Below, piece by piece: positions 1-9,630 of a stretch of DNA of 64,000 bases (the first letter of the stretch is position 1; each line of letters starts with the position of its first letter). The DNA comes from Amanita rubescens. Taxonomy: Eukaryota > Basidiomycota > Agaricomycetes > Agaricales > Amanitaceae. The stretch lies in assembly GCA_015039365.1 (NCBI GenBank), contig WION01000209.1, positions 30,509 through 94,508 on the forward strand. Reading direction: 5' to 3'. A program made the position numbers and the translations under genes. The notes under the pieces are model-generated. The model searched no databases. It was not told the DNA's origin and saw nothing but the letters and a program-made list of their open reading frames with translations.

Positions 1-573
1 CCCACCTCGCCCTCCAATTCGCCTACTGCACCACCCCCGTCCCCCACAACATGCGACTCGGAACGCTGAGCTCATTGCGTCCCTAGTCGCACTCGAAAAA
101 ACCGCCCCAAAACTCGTCAAGTCTAAGGCGACTCCTCATTGACAACACCAGGAGAAGAAGGGAGGGTGCGGGCGTGTCAGGGAGCAAGCCGAGGTGGGTC
201 AGGTGTCCTAGAGAGGGTCATGTATCCCTCCGAGTTGTCTGTTGCAGGGATTCCTCGGAGTCTGCTCTCGCGTCGGAGGTGACCTTAGTACGACGAAGTG
301 ACATAGAATTTCATACGGCCAGCCTTATTTCTTCATTTCGTATTGCAGGGCGACACGGAGTTTAGGTGGTTCTCTTTTTTGTCACTCCATGACGGTCAAG
401 GGGAATGTCGGGGATTAAATGTGTATTAAAGTGATTTTACTCCCTTTCTTTCGCGTCGCATTGCTCTAGTACGCGACCAGCCCCGCCTACACGGATACAA
501 CTAATTATTGAACCTCTTTTGTGCCCTACATATGATACTTGGCGAATTGTGGGAAATATTATGTCAGCTGATC
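1..573. other. No supported gene; possible end of a gene entering from the left
   Basis: The first 140 bases are C-rich. One plus-strand frame reads a short coding-like stretch that ends in a TGA near 138, which could be the tail of a gene starting outside the window. The other frames also look partly open, so strand and frame cannot be decided. From 140 to 573 I see no convincing exon, RNA gene or promoter. Confidence 0.3.
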
Positions 574-701
574 GTGATCACGATGGTTCACGTTCACGTT
601 TGGCATGCGAAGGGTGATTCACGCCGGTACACTGCGATTCATGCCGGTACACTGCAATTCACGCCGGTACACGGCGGTTCACAATGAACCGTCGTGATCA
701 C
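574..701. repeat. Hairpin-forming repeat with inner 20-bp tandem copies
   Basis: A 17-base arm at 574-590 (GTGATCACGATGGTTCA) is matched, with one mismatch, by the reverse complement at 685-701. Between the arms lie three consecutive copies of a 20-bp unit containing the core CGCCGGTACAC (616-635, 636-655, 656-675), then a small palindrome GGTTCACAATGAACC (676-690). The whole 128 bp could fold into a long hairpin and has the look of a MITE-like element. No transposase is nearby. Confidence 0.6.
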
Positions 702-1039
702 TATCTATTGTCAACATACAACTGAATTTTGTCCGATATGGACACTCATAGTGCTCGATGGTTGACGATATGTGTCTTATCATTGCGGTTGTCCCATATG
801 AATTTGAATTTTGGTCCACCAGTCCAAGGCTCCAAGCCATGGTCGGCAAGGCAGCTGGATCGATAGAACAGGTCGAGCTGTCAAATTTTCAAAGCTTCTA
901 CTACGTTGATTCCGCTTCGGGAAAATTCCCTCACTCAAACTCATTCCCTTACCGAGGGAAGAAATAAAATGGTTTCTGTCAGCATCTGCCATTCGGCCCA
1001 GGGTGAGGTTTCATTTCGTACTAGTACCCTTGACTTAGC

Positions 1040-1180
1040 ATGGGTTCTCGTATCGCCATTGTAGGGGCGAACGTAGTGGGCAAAGAGCATTCTTGTCGAC
1101 CTTATCGCGGGTACTATTCCTCAGCCATGCGATGGTGCCCTTGCCCTGGTGCTCATAATACTCGGCCGACCAACTTGCAT
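1040..1180 (+). pseudogene. Remnant of an ABC-type ATPase (Walker A region), frameshifted
   Basis: The start of this stretch reads GSRIAIVGANVVGK, which matches the strand and P-loop of an ABCF/EF3-like ATPase cassette (normal form GxNGxGKS). Right after the K the frame is lost. Reading on with one base removed restores KSILVDLIAGTIPQP, the expected helix after Walker A. The second Gly of the P-loop is Val here. No Q-loop, signature motif or Walker B could be followed downstream, and stops appear in all frames, so this is a dead fragment. The family call rests on about 35 residues only. Confidence 0.4.
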
Positions 1181-3195
1181 CGCCTGATCGGGTCCATCGC
1201 CCTTGATTTTAGAGAGAAATACCGGATATGGATGTTCAAGCTTACACCGTAACAGCGCTTCTCCCGACATCATAGATTAAACCTCCTTCTGATGGCCTAC
1301 GGAACCGGTACACACTACTATCATACATCAAACTTCAATGTTAATGTTTAACAATAACTATCGTCATGTTTGCCGAGTTAACCTTGGAACGCCCGTTGCG
1401 CAGTTCGTCTATACATCTTCTCAAAGCCGGAATATTCTCAACACTTATTGTGACGTGAATTACGGACGAGCTAGATCACTTAGAGGTCTCCCAATGCGGA
1501 CTGGGTTTTGCGTCAAGGTTTTGAAGACGACATTGTGGGACGTTGCCATCGCGCCCCATGTGTCTCTTCCCTGTCGCCTATATAATCTTTTTTAAAACCA
1601 GGACCGATCTTCCGAGAGCCGGAAGGATTGTGGGAGGCGATTTGACGAAAGAGGATATTAGTGTCATTGATTCCAGAAAGAATCTGATCAAGTAAACGAC
1701 ATTTGGTTTATCTTTGCTGCTATTGAGAAGGCTAAATGATTCAGCAAGTGCGCCGAAAGGTAAGATGTATATCCTTCTGGGGTAATCCGTTTTTAGACTT
1801 CTTCAAATGAAGGGCGGACTCATATGCATTGGCCATGCGCACACTTGACCTATCGCGTTAGCTGAGTTTCGTGTTTAGCGACAAGTTTTCTTCTCTACCT
1901 CGCCCGCGCCTCCTGCACTCCCAGTTCCTTCATACATTATGTTGCTTGACCAGGTCGCACCGCACAATACTAATTATAAGCAACGGGAATCACCGTCGAC
2001 GGCAGCAACGGAGCATGGCGGATCCGGATATTTTAAATGTGGTGTCCTAACTCCCCTAACTTTCCCCAGGCTATATGCTCCACAAGTTCATTTACGTTAC
2101 CCCTGACGTACAGCAAGTACAGAGTAATCCGAAATATTCCGAATCCATATAAGAGTACAGGAAAGGCAATGAGCATGGTATACACGTGTGCCAAAGCGCC
2201 CGTTGGCACAAAAATAATTAAAATGGAGATAGCAACGGTAGGCAGTGCCGACTTGCCAATATGGGTAATAATGACCTTGCTTCCCAAGGAAGGTCTCGAG
2301 TTCGCCCCCATAAATGTAGGAAATGCGGCCTGTCCAATGCATATTTGAATTACCTTGTTTACCCAGCTCCGAGGGTGCAATTCACGTACTTGCGGCGGGG
2401 TCAAACGGCGTCAAGGCTGGACGTCTGTTCCATATCAGGGTCCTTTTCGTCAACAACACCATTGGTAGCATACAAATGAGGAGACCAGTCATCCGTGTTC
2501 CACTTGGATCTCTTGATTTTTGAGTACCAAATCACGCAGTTGAGATCAGCCGACCGCGGCCGTGCTCCACGTCGTAAGGGGCTCGCTCCCTCGGATTGCA
2601 CTCAATCGGGGAGACAGCTACGCGAACGATACTGAGGAGATCTTCAAAAACGTCCTGTCAACCGATCGAGCTCCGAAAGCGAATTGGTCGGAATGATGAA
2701 GCCTCTCGTAAAGCTGACCTTTGACAGATGAAATGAGTTAGAGCGTGGCGTTCGGGTACCTACGCACCTGGTCGTGTTCTTCCGGATCCTCTGGTCCGGA
2801 ATGGCCCGTCAGTGGCTCTCTGGTAGTGATCAGACATCCTAGTAAACCAAGGCAGGAAGGATGTCAACAGAAGGGTGGTTGTGGACATGCGAGCAATAAT
2901 AAAACATGACGGCAACCTCTCTACAATGAGACAAGAGAGCGGAGGGAGGACCATAGAGCGGCGTACTGGCACATAACCGCGTTTCGGATGTTCGGCGGGT
3001 CTGGGATATAACCTGTCAGTGTTAGAACAGACTAATACAATGGCACCGATGTCATAAGGAGTGTCCTCGGTCATCCTCGCAATTTCGTGAGTCGTGTGCC
3101 TTCATATTAGGGGTCAAATTAAGCCACAAAGCCCCAAGTTCGGCGTGATGGTTGATTAGGCTCTTTTGGCCGTGCCAGGATGAAAGCGTCCCTGA
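1181..3195. other. About 2 kb with no supported gene
   Basis: Several open frames of 60-120 codons exist, for example around 1338-1595 and on both strands of 2033-2404, and again at 2760-3074 (minus). None shows a recognisable domain, a splice pattern or a consistent frame. Open frames on opposite strands overlap one another. I read this as decayed or non-coding DNA. Confidence 0.45.
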
Positions 3196-3735
3196 TTACT
3201 CGCCGAATCTCACTGTCCCATTAAAGTCAGCCTCGACGGCGATAAGAATTGTCTGCCATACATTTTTGTCCCGTAGACCATACACATCAAGGGTTTTTGC
3301 CTTGCCATCAGTGTATTTCAAATCAAAGTTCTTGATCTTGCCCATCCAGCCATGCATGGCGAACGGTGATTTGTAACTTCGCAGCCATCTAGGGAAAACG
3401 GTCGAAAGCCATCATAGGTCCCTGCGCCATGAAATGGGCAGAGGGGGCACGGTAGCCAGATCCGCCAGAATAATATATATTGAAAGCCGAGGCAATGAGC
3501 TTTCTTCATACCAGGGCCTAATGGACCGCTACCATACTTCCATTCCCAGCGTCGACAGTCTTGCCTTTTGGTATTTGCACGAGGCTTGGGGTGTCATTGA
3601 CGTAAGGGTTTCGACTTGATTCTGCCCGGCATGGGATTGACCTTGAGTAGTCAGTCGATTCTACTATACCAAGCGTAGAGGAGACTATGCCTCCTTCGAC
3701 CCCACCGACGATTAATAACGCGCAGGTCACCAATG
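3196..3735 (-). pseudogene. Decayed unidentified gene, minus strand
   Basis: The last part reads as good protein: a frame ending at the stop at 3196-3198 contains the segments MHGWMGKIKNFDLKYTDG, then KTLDVYGLRDKNVW and VEADFNGTVRFGE. Upstream the coding-like sequence jumps to other frames (a GTYDGFRPFSLDGCE segment near 3390-3430 and a segment ending SMVAVH at 3518), with in-frame stops between them. No single intron set joins them cleanly. I do not recognise the family. Its 5' end overlaps the start of the C2H2 gene on the other strand. Confidence 0.35.
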
Positions 3736-4067
3736 CATCCTTGGGTGGATCTCCAGGCGCTGGGACTGGGGCTGAGATTCAAGATACAAGTTCCGAGCCC
3801 TCCTTCACGTTCGAGACATCAGGGATTAATGGCTCTCTTGTCCACCGCTGCGAATGTGGCAAGGCGATCAAAAGGATGAGCGACCTGAAGCGCCACTGGA
3901 AGTCGAGGAGACACGGTGGACGTGGATTTGGTTGTTTTACATGCCGGAGATCGTATGCCAGGAAATATATGCTTAACCAACATGTGTGTCGGGCTAGACC
4001 TGGCCGGCAATGTGATGGAAGGTCGACATGTGAGAGCTCTGCTCAACATCTTCATTCTATTGGCTAA
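3687..4067 (+). CDS. Small C2H2-type zinc-finger protein
   Basis: A single-exon frame of 126 residues. The first half is Ser/Thr/Pro/Gly-rich and probably disordered. Residues 53-75 form a zinc finger with spacing C-x-C-x12-H-x5-H (CECGK...H...RRH), and residues 83-102 form a second with C-x2-C-x12-H-x-C (CFTC...HVC), so the last ligand is Cys. The conserved K/R-rich linker between them suggests nucleic-acid binding, probably as a nuclear transcription factor, though two non-classical fingers could also bind protein. The ATG follows GACT and starts the only long frame. The protein is short for the class, so it may be a truncated member of a larger family or a gene with an unseen upstream exon. 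Confidence 0.65.
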   Translation: MPPSTPPTINNAQVTNASLGGSPGAGTGAEIQDTSSEPSFTFETSGINGSLVHRCECGKAIKRMSDLKRHWKSRRHGGRGFGCFTCRRSYARKYMLNQHVCRARPGRQCDGRSTCESSAQHLHSIG

Positions 4068-4559
4068 TGCAATAAGCTAGTCCTATGTTCCGATGGAGGC
4101 TACTGACCGTTCTTGAGATTTTAATATGTTCCTTTTCGCGACCTGTTTACTGATTGTACGATATAAATGCGCATGGATGTATATGTGTTTGATGTAGTAT
4201 TTCTTCTATGAGCTGTGTTCATGGACGTGAAACATTAGTAATTGTGAAAGGCTATCTTGAAGGCAAACAGACCCAATATTGGCTGTCGTGATGCGTAAGA
4301 CATTTCCTGTGAGGGCCCGGTACGTTCGTCGTAATTTTCAAAATGACAGAGGTACACGGACCCAGGCTGGAGTCTGATCTTTACGATGAGTTCACAATTT
4401 CCCAAACTCGAGTTCAGGCGCGTACCGTTTTCCACCCAAATTTGCGATTGGTGACGATCGGTTACTAGTGTGTTCTTCCACTTCGTTCGAAACGCTAGGA
4501 GATAGCACAAATTAGAAAAGTGAGATATCACTTGGTTGGACAGCCGCGGTGAGCTGGCA

Positions 4560-4775
4560 AAGTCAGGGTCATGCTGTGAAATGCTGTGAAAGTTCCCCCG
4601 CATCAGGGAAACGGCAACTTCCGCTTTCGCCGCTCTGGCCGCTTTTCAGAGTGGTCAAAGCCGCCAAAGCCGTAAAAGCGGCTGTCCGCTTTTTTAGGCA
4701 AGGTACACTGCTCCCAGAGCCGAATCAGTGGCTCTGAAAGCTATTTGATCGCTCTGAGAGTGGTTTTTCGAGCTT
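4560..4775. repeat. Low-complexity GC-rich block with short inverted words
   Basis: Words such as GCCGCT, AAAGCGG, AGAGCGG and CTCTG occur many times in both orientations between 4610 and 4765. Similar CCAGAGC words recur at 6700-6860. The block reads open for about 60 codons but encodes Ala/Val/Lys repeats with no domain, so I regard it as repeat DNA. Confidence 0.4.
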
Positions 4776-4820
4776 TCTTAAGCTTCACACAAAATCAAAT
4801 GCAGCAAAAAAGCGATTTTA

Positions 4821-5240
4821 TTATTGGTTGTAACAACGGGAGCCAACGGTAGTAGTAATGTAGTCGTGGAGAGCGGTTTCAAAGTGTGCGAGAAACTCGG
4901 CGGAATCGCGAGCGACCATAGTGATGTAGTAGTACGGGCTTGGAAGGAAAGCAACGATAGCAAAACTGAGATAATGATGGTTTAATAGTGTTGATGTGAT
5001 GCTTTGCGTTGCACATTACCTTCTTGCTGTTCGTCGTACGGTTGAATACATTTCAACCCAGTAGCATAAGCCAAAAGAAAGTGGAATTGTGAGTACATGT
5101 TAACGGTTAAGAGCAGCGCTACTCACCTTCGCTTGCTGAGCGAGTCCAATCGATCTTTTCATCAACGGCGAGAGAATGGTATGTCGAGTGGCTTATGTAT
5201 GCGAGTAAATATAGCATATAGTTGCTAAAACGAGCTCTGG
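4821..5240 (-). pseudogene. 3' exons of an unidentified gene, minus strand
   Basis: On the minus strand the final exon reads AIVAFLPSPYYYITMVARD, then ...HFETALHDYITTTV... to a TAA at 4821-4823. A separate upstream segment (about 5120-5235) reads TYHSLAVDEKIDWTRSASE, followed by a perfect GTGAGT donor. To join the two in frame a very small internal exon of about 7 nt would be needed, and no first exon or start could be found. I do not recognise the family. Taken with the repeats around it, a fragment is more likely than a working gene. Confidence 0.35.
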
Positions 5241-5366
5241 GAGGTGTCAGGAAAGGGTGGCGCTGCGAGGAAAGAAAGAACTCATCTTCGCATATAATCG
5301 CTAAAATGAGCTCCGGGAGGTGTCAGGAAAAGGTGGGGCTGCGAGGAAAGAAAGAACTCATCTTCG
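5215..5366. repeat. 76-bp direct tandem repeat, two copies
   Basis: Copy 1 (5215-5290) and copy 2 (5291-5366) both begin CATATA and end CTCATCTTCG, and differ at only a few positions, such as GTTGCTAAAACGAG against ATCGCTAAAATGAG. They lie directly upstream of the minus-strand gene remnant. Confidence 0.8.
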
Positions 5367-5689
5367 CGGTGTGTATAACAGTTGTAAACCTACCATGAAC
5401 CATTTGCTCAAGCATGGGTCGCCATACCCGTGGTCCTTTTTGCATGGGACGAAAGAGAGAGAGGTGGAGGGAGGAAAGGATAAAGTTCAGCGAGACGCAT
5501 CTCGGAACGGTGATGTCACAGTCAGTTATTTGGTAGTGTTTGCAATCCACCCAAAATTCTTCATAAGCCCGATCCCACTGCCATTCAGTGGCGCGCAAAA
5601 ATGAAGACACGGGAATGAAAGTCAGCTGGCCAACAAACAAATCGGTAAGTACTTGTCATCGTCCGCGGCACCTATATTCATATCAGTGG

Positions 5690-6410
5690 CAGGTCATTGT
5701 CTGCGACGGGTCAGATGCGGAGGAAGATGTTGGTGATTGCAAGCAAAGGCATACGTTGGACACTTTGGATGACGAGGAAGCGGATGAAGAACGCGTGGAA
5801 CAGAGAGCAGGCGCAGTTGGGAAGCAAAGCTGTCACGTTTGACCCAGCGCGTTTTTCAACTCCCGGAGTGCGATTCGCCAAACAACCCATTCCTAGACTC
5901 TCCCACCAACGACAATCCACGTACAACCCACGTGAAGAAACGCGCAGTATCCCGCGGAATCCTACGCGATACTCCCCCTTTGGCTGCGGCGTTCGCAGGG
6001 TATACCTGAATTCATTCTTTCTACAACCCACACGAAATGCGCAGTGTCACCTCCTGCGGAATCCTTCCTTCCACCCGAACACCCAGACTTTTCATGGCAT
6101 GCATTATCACCAATGCTTCTCTTCCCTACGTGGCCCACCAAGAGTCGCACCAAACACGAGAATGTGCAAGAGTTGGCGAAGAAACTCACTGAGTAGGAGT
6201 ACGTCAATCAAGGAGACCAACGCGTCACCCTATCGCCACTTGCCTCAATCGCGTATCAAAGCCCTGGCGCAGGGAACAATTGGCGCATCGCGAAACTGGC
6301 AATACAGACGACATCGAAGACTGCGGACGATACTAGACGCGATTTTTCATGAGAATTGGGAGCACTAAGCCATGGACAGCAAATGCTGATACTAATTGCC
6401 TAATTGAAGT
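5690..6410 (+). pseudogene. Degenerate coding region, unidentified
   Basis: Coding-like segments occur in successive frames. There is an acidic stretch (TLDDEEADEERVEQRAG) near 5750-5820, then SPNNPFLDSPTND and VKKRAVSRGILRDTPPLAAAF near 5870-6000 in another frame. A third frame at 6140-6350 reads VQELAKKLTE, an in-frame TAG, and then EYVNQGDQRVTLSPLASIAY. These pieces resemble parts of one nuclear, disordered protein broken by frameshifts and stops. A 223-codon open frame spans the same bases but gives a composition with no domain, so I do not accept it as the gene. Confidence 0.35.
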
Positions 6411-6719
6411 TATACATGCCTACTGACATTAGTTCTTTTATACACGCTAACCGAACGTGATCCAGAAATATATGATACGTGTCACCTAGTCAACCTGATG
6501 AGCTACATAGTTGAAAAACGCGCATATAGTCTTACCCTCATCATGAGTTCTGAAAAGCGAGAAACACCACATCCACTTCAACAGTGAGCAGACGGAGGAG
6601 ATTGAACAGCGGTGGGTGTTGGCTGGGTGCTGAGGGGCGTGCCGCGTGAGGCGTGAAGCTTGAAGTTTGGGAGCGGTGAAAGTGGGCATTCACCGCCACA
6701 TCCAAAGTAGCGAGCGATC

Positions 6720-6830
6720 GCCACCAGAGCTGGAGGGGTCAGAGTTGTCGTGGCCAGAGTGAGAGCGACAAAAGATGACGTCGCCAGAGCTGGAGGGGCT
6801 GAAGCGTTGTTTGCCAGAGCGTGGAGCGAT
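6720..6830. repeat. Short direct repeat (CCAGAGCTGGAGGGG)
   Basis: CCAGAGCTGGAGGGG occurs at about 6723 and again near 6784, each time followed by a further CCAGAG word. The unit of about 60 bp seems to be present twice. Confidence 0.5.
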
Positions 6831-6891
6831 CAAAGCGGAAAATCCCGTTTTGCTGATGCGAGTGCCCATGATCTCACATGCCCATCACTGC

Positions 6892-7303
6892 CCATCAGCG
6901 TTCACTTCGTTGTCAACCAACGGCCTTTGTCAGCTTTGTTGGTGGCCCCGATTCTTTCGCTGGGTGGCACGTCACTGGCATGATCCGAGCATTATTGTTC
7001 ATTATCTTTAGATCTTTCAATATGAATGAACCGCAAGTGCTTACGCGTTGGTCAGTGGTATCAAGTTAAGTTTCAGTTTGGTATTCCCTCTCTGTGGCCT
7101 TGGTATCGTTTCAAGTATCGATTAGTGTTGACGCGGCGGCTTTTGTCAAAACATAACATATGGGCATATACACGTGCCATCATAAGGTCAAGAATGATCA
7201 GCCCGAACCTGAACACTTCCGTTACAACTGGACTGATCACTCTCGGTTCTTCTTTCCCTCCATCCTCGCCCCTCCGCACGCCCGAGCTATCCCGTACATG
7301 GTC
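6892..7303 (+). repeat. Copy 1 of a duplicated promoter/5' leader
   Basis: This stretch matches 9228-9630, the region just upstream of the coiled-coil gene. The shared landmarks, in the same order, are TCAACCAAC, CTTTGTCAGCTTTGTTGGTGG, TTCTTTCGCTGGGTGGCA, a GTGCTTACGC word, TTGGTCAGTGGTATCAAGTT, CACGTGCCAT, GAATGATCAGCCCGAACC and ACTGATCACTCTCGGTTCTTC. The match ends at CCCGTACATG. In copy 2 this ATG is the start codon of the coiled-coil gene; here the coding sequence after it is unrelated. Confidence 0.8.
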
Positions 7304-7639
7304 ACATTGCCTAATCGATTTTTGTTATACAGTGTATCGAATACGATCGATAAGACACTCATCTCTAGCTGCGCGTTCATCCGCATTGAAAGCCATAAAA
7401 TTGCAGAGCAGGGCAAACTAGGCTAGTCAATATCCGCTGGGTAGTAGGTCTCGGTTAATTTCATACAAACAACGTTTTAATCACCTGTCGCAGCTGGATA
7501 TTTATTTAAGGCGAGGCCGGAGTTCGATTAATCTGCGGCTGGGAAGACGCCGAAGACTGAATGATACCTGCCCTATCAGATCTAACGGGCCCTTAACGAG
7601 TAGAAAAGGATCCCACAATCATCAGATAAGGCCAGTATA

Positions 7640-9002
7640 TTAACAAACTAACGTCTCAAGCTTGCGCATCAATACATCATCAGATACAAACGGACCACCG
7701 AAGTAGACAGGGACTTGGAATCCATCATCGTCTTCATCCCAAAGAAATTGATCAAAAATTTCAGAGGCTCCGCAGGCGTAAGACACCCGACAGATTGCCA
7801 GGTGGAGGTTGCAAATCCTCGGGTCGGGGAGTGTAACTTGATGACCACCGGCGCCCGCCCCAAAATGTAATTCATCACCGTCCCGCAGCAGTATGTAGCG
7901 TACCACCTTATCCGGTCGAACAACTCGGTAATAGTACTTGTACTAAGTGATATGTGAATTCAAGATCGCAACCAAAACAAAAAAAACTCACTTGACCACC
8001 AGAGGATATCGCTTCGATTCCCCAGGCCAGATGCTTATCCATCGAATCGTGAGCATTACTCTCAAGATCCAACGCATTGCGTGGATGATTTATGTTATCA
8101 TGTATGGTTTGGGCGTCTAAAGCAGAGCCTGAAAACATTTCAATCGCAGCATGTATTTGTGTCTAGAGAAATATATAAATAAGGAAAGCGTTGTCCAAGG
8201 GATAGCGTTACCTTCGAATGGATAGAAAACGGGATGATATGAGCGCAGCGGGCCACCACTGCATTCGGAGGGAAGAAGGGCGCTTTCGTGAGCAGACAGT
8301 TGCCGCCATCGCGGAGCATGATCTACAACGGACCTTAGCCTAATATCCAATGAGTCAACTTGTCGAACTTTCCAGGTCCTTTAAAGCCGATTGGCTCCTA
8401 CTAGTAGCTTGTGTTAACAAGTCCTCGATTTCCTCGATGCGTCTACGATTCGGAGTAGAATGAACACTATCTTGAGGTGTCTGTCTTCCACCGGGATTTC
8501 GAACTTGAAAAAGTAGAATGTCAACGCAAACTGGCTAACCTTGTGGCAAAAGAACCACATACAGGGGATCACCAGATGAGATAAGTAGTGACTCCCCAGC
8601 TGCGTAACTGTCGAGAGGTCGCCAGGGGACTCGGACTCCTGGAGTTCCTGAAGAACTTTAACTGCCCATTCATCTGCTGACAAAGTGGAAACCTCGCCAT
8701 ACACTTCCTCGGCTTAAAAGACATTCAGCAAGTAGGAAATCAAATCAACGAAGCAACAAACCCAAGGTTTCTACAAGTCCATTCCCACACTTTCCAAGTT
8801 TAGTTAACAACTCTTTAGCGATAGTTTCTGGGGATTGCGCGTGGGTGATCAGCGCTTGTAGTATTTTATGCGCCGGTAAGTCGAATGTTGAAGATTCTAC
8901 GCCGACACGTCTGGCAATTCCTAGAGGCGGCTGTCCAGTGGATTCGTAACTCTCGTCCATTAGTTTCAAGAGGGCCAAAGGATAACTTGTGACTTGGGAC
9001 AT
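7640..9002 (-). CDS. HNH-nuclease domain protein (fungal HNH_2-like family)
   Basis: Exons read on the minus strand are 9002-8762, 8712-8563, 8503 to about 8370, about 8317-8212, 8162-7992 and a last exon from about 7943 to the stop at 7640. Together they give a protein of roughly 390 residues. The core is an HNH module: MLRDGGNCLLT, then RCAHIIPFS (the His-bearing strand), then INHPRNALDLESNAHDSMD (the Asn and final His), followed by a beta-rich C-terminal part ending in an acidic stretch. This order (C...T, AHIIPFS, N-L-x4-H-D) matches a family common in Agaricomycetes. Such proteins are expected to bind metal and cut nucleic acid, but their cellular role is not established. The junction between 8420 and 8318 has no GT donor in the right phase, so the gene may be damaged or use a non-standard splice site. 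Confidence 0.75.
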
Positions 9003-9227
9003 TCCCGCTACGTAAGTGGTGGGTATTCATGCAACCTGTAAGGTGAAGGGTTTTTCCGATTCGAGGCCTGAAATCTTTTCGGACGAGACAACGGCGATAC
9101 GCAACCAGTCCAAGCAGCGCACGTCACATCCCGGCGAGACGCGAGACATCCTAGTACGCTCTTCCGAGTACTGACTGACTGCGCTTCCTGCATTTGTTCT
9201 CATCACATTGAAAGTTCCCCCGGTCCA

Positions 9228-9630
9228 ACAACTCATCGACATCACTTCATTATCAACCAACTGTCTTTGTCAGCTTTGTTGGTGGCCTGGCCAGATTCTT
9301 TCGCTGGGTGGCATGATCACGTTCGTTCATTATCTTTAATTAGATCTTTCGTGAATGAAACGAACTGCAAGTGCTTACGCATTGGTCAGTGGTATCAAGT
9401 TTCAAAATTCAGTTTGGTATTCCATCTGAGCTCTGGGAGACGTCAAAACATAACCATATGGGCATGTACACGTGCCATTCGACCAAGAATGATCAGCCCG
9501 AACCCCGATAGCCGTAATGAACACTTCCGTTACAATTGGACTGATCACTCTCGGTTCTTCTTCTTTCCTCTCCATCCTCGTCCATCCTCGCCCCTCCGCA
9601 CTTCCGAGCTACCCCGTACATGAGCATTCC
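9228..9630 (+). promoter_or_regulatory. Promoter and 5' leader of the coiled-coil gene (copy 2)
   Basis: This is the second member of the duplication described at 6892-7303. It sits in the gap between the divergent HNH gene (start 9002, minus) and the coiled-coil gene (start 9620, plus), so it probably holds the promoter of the latter. No clear TATA box was seen. Confidence 0.5.

Noticed and set aside
616..675. CRISPR-like repeats
   Set aside because: The units are directly adjacent with no spacers, in a eukaryotic genome.
2033..2404. Overlapping open frames on both strands, the minus one with hydrophobic stretches
   Set aside because: Both strands are open, neither has a domain or a splice pattern, and the hydrophobic stretch is a by-product of AT-rich complement.
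3434..3619. A plus-strand frame upstream of the C2H2 gene, considered as a first exon
   Set aside because: No donor and acceptor pair joins it to 3687 in frame, and the minus strand has better coding character there.
5697..6368. A 223-codon plus-strand open frame
   Set aside because: It runs across bases where better coding-like segments appear in the other two frames. The 223-codon product is Arg/Pro/His-rich with no domain, so I prefer a decayed gene.
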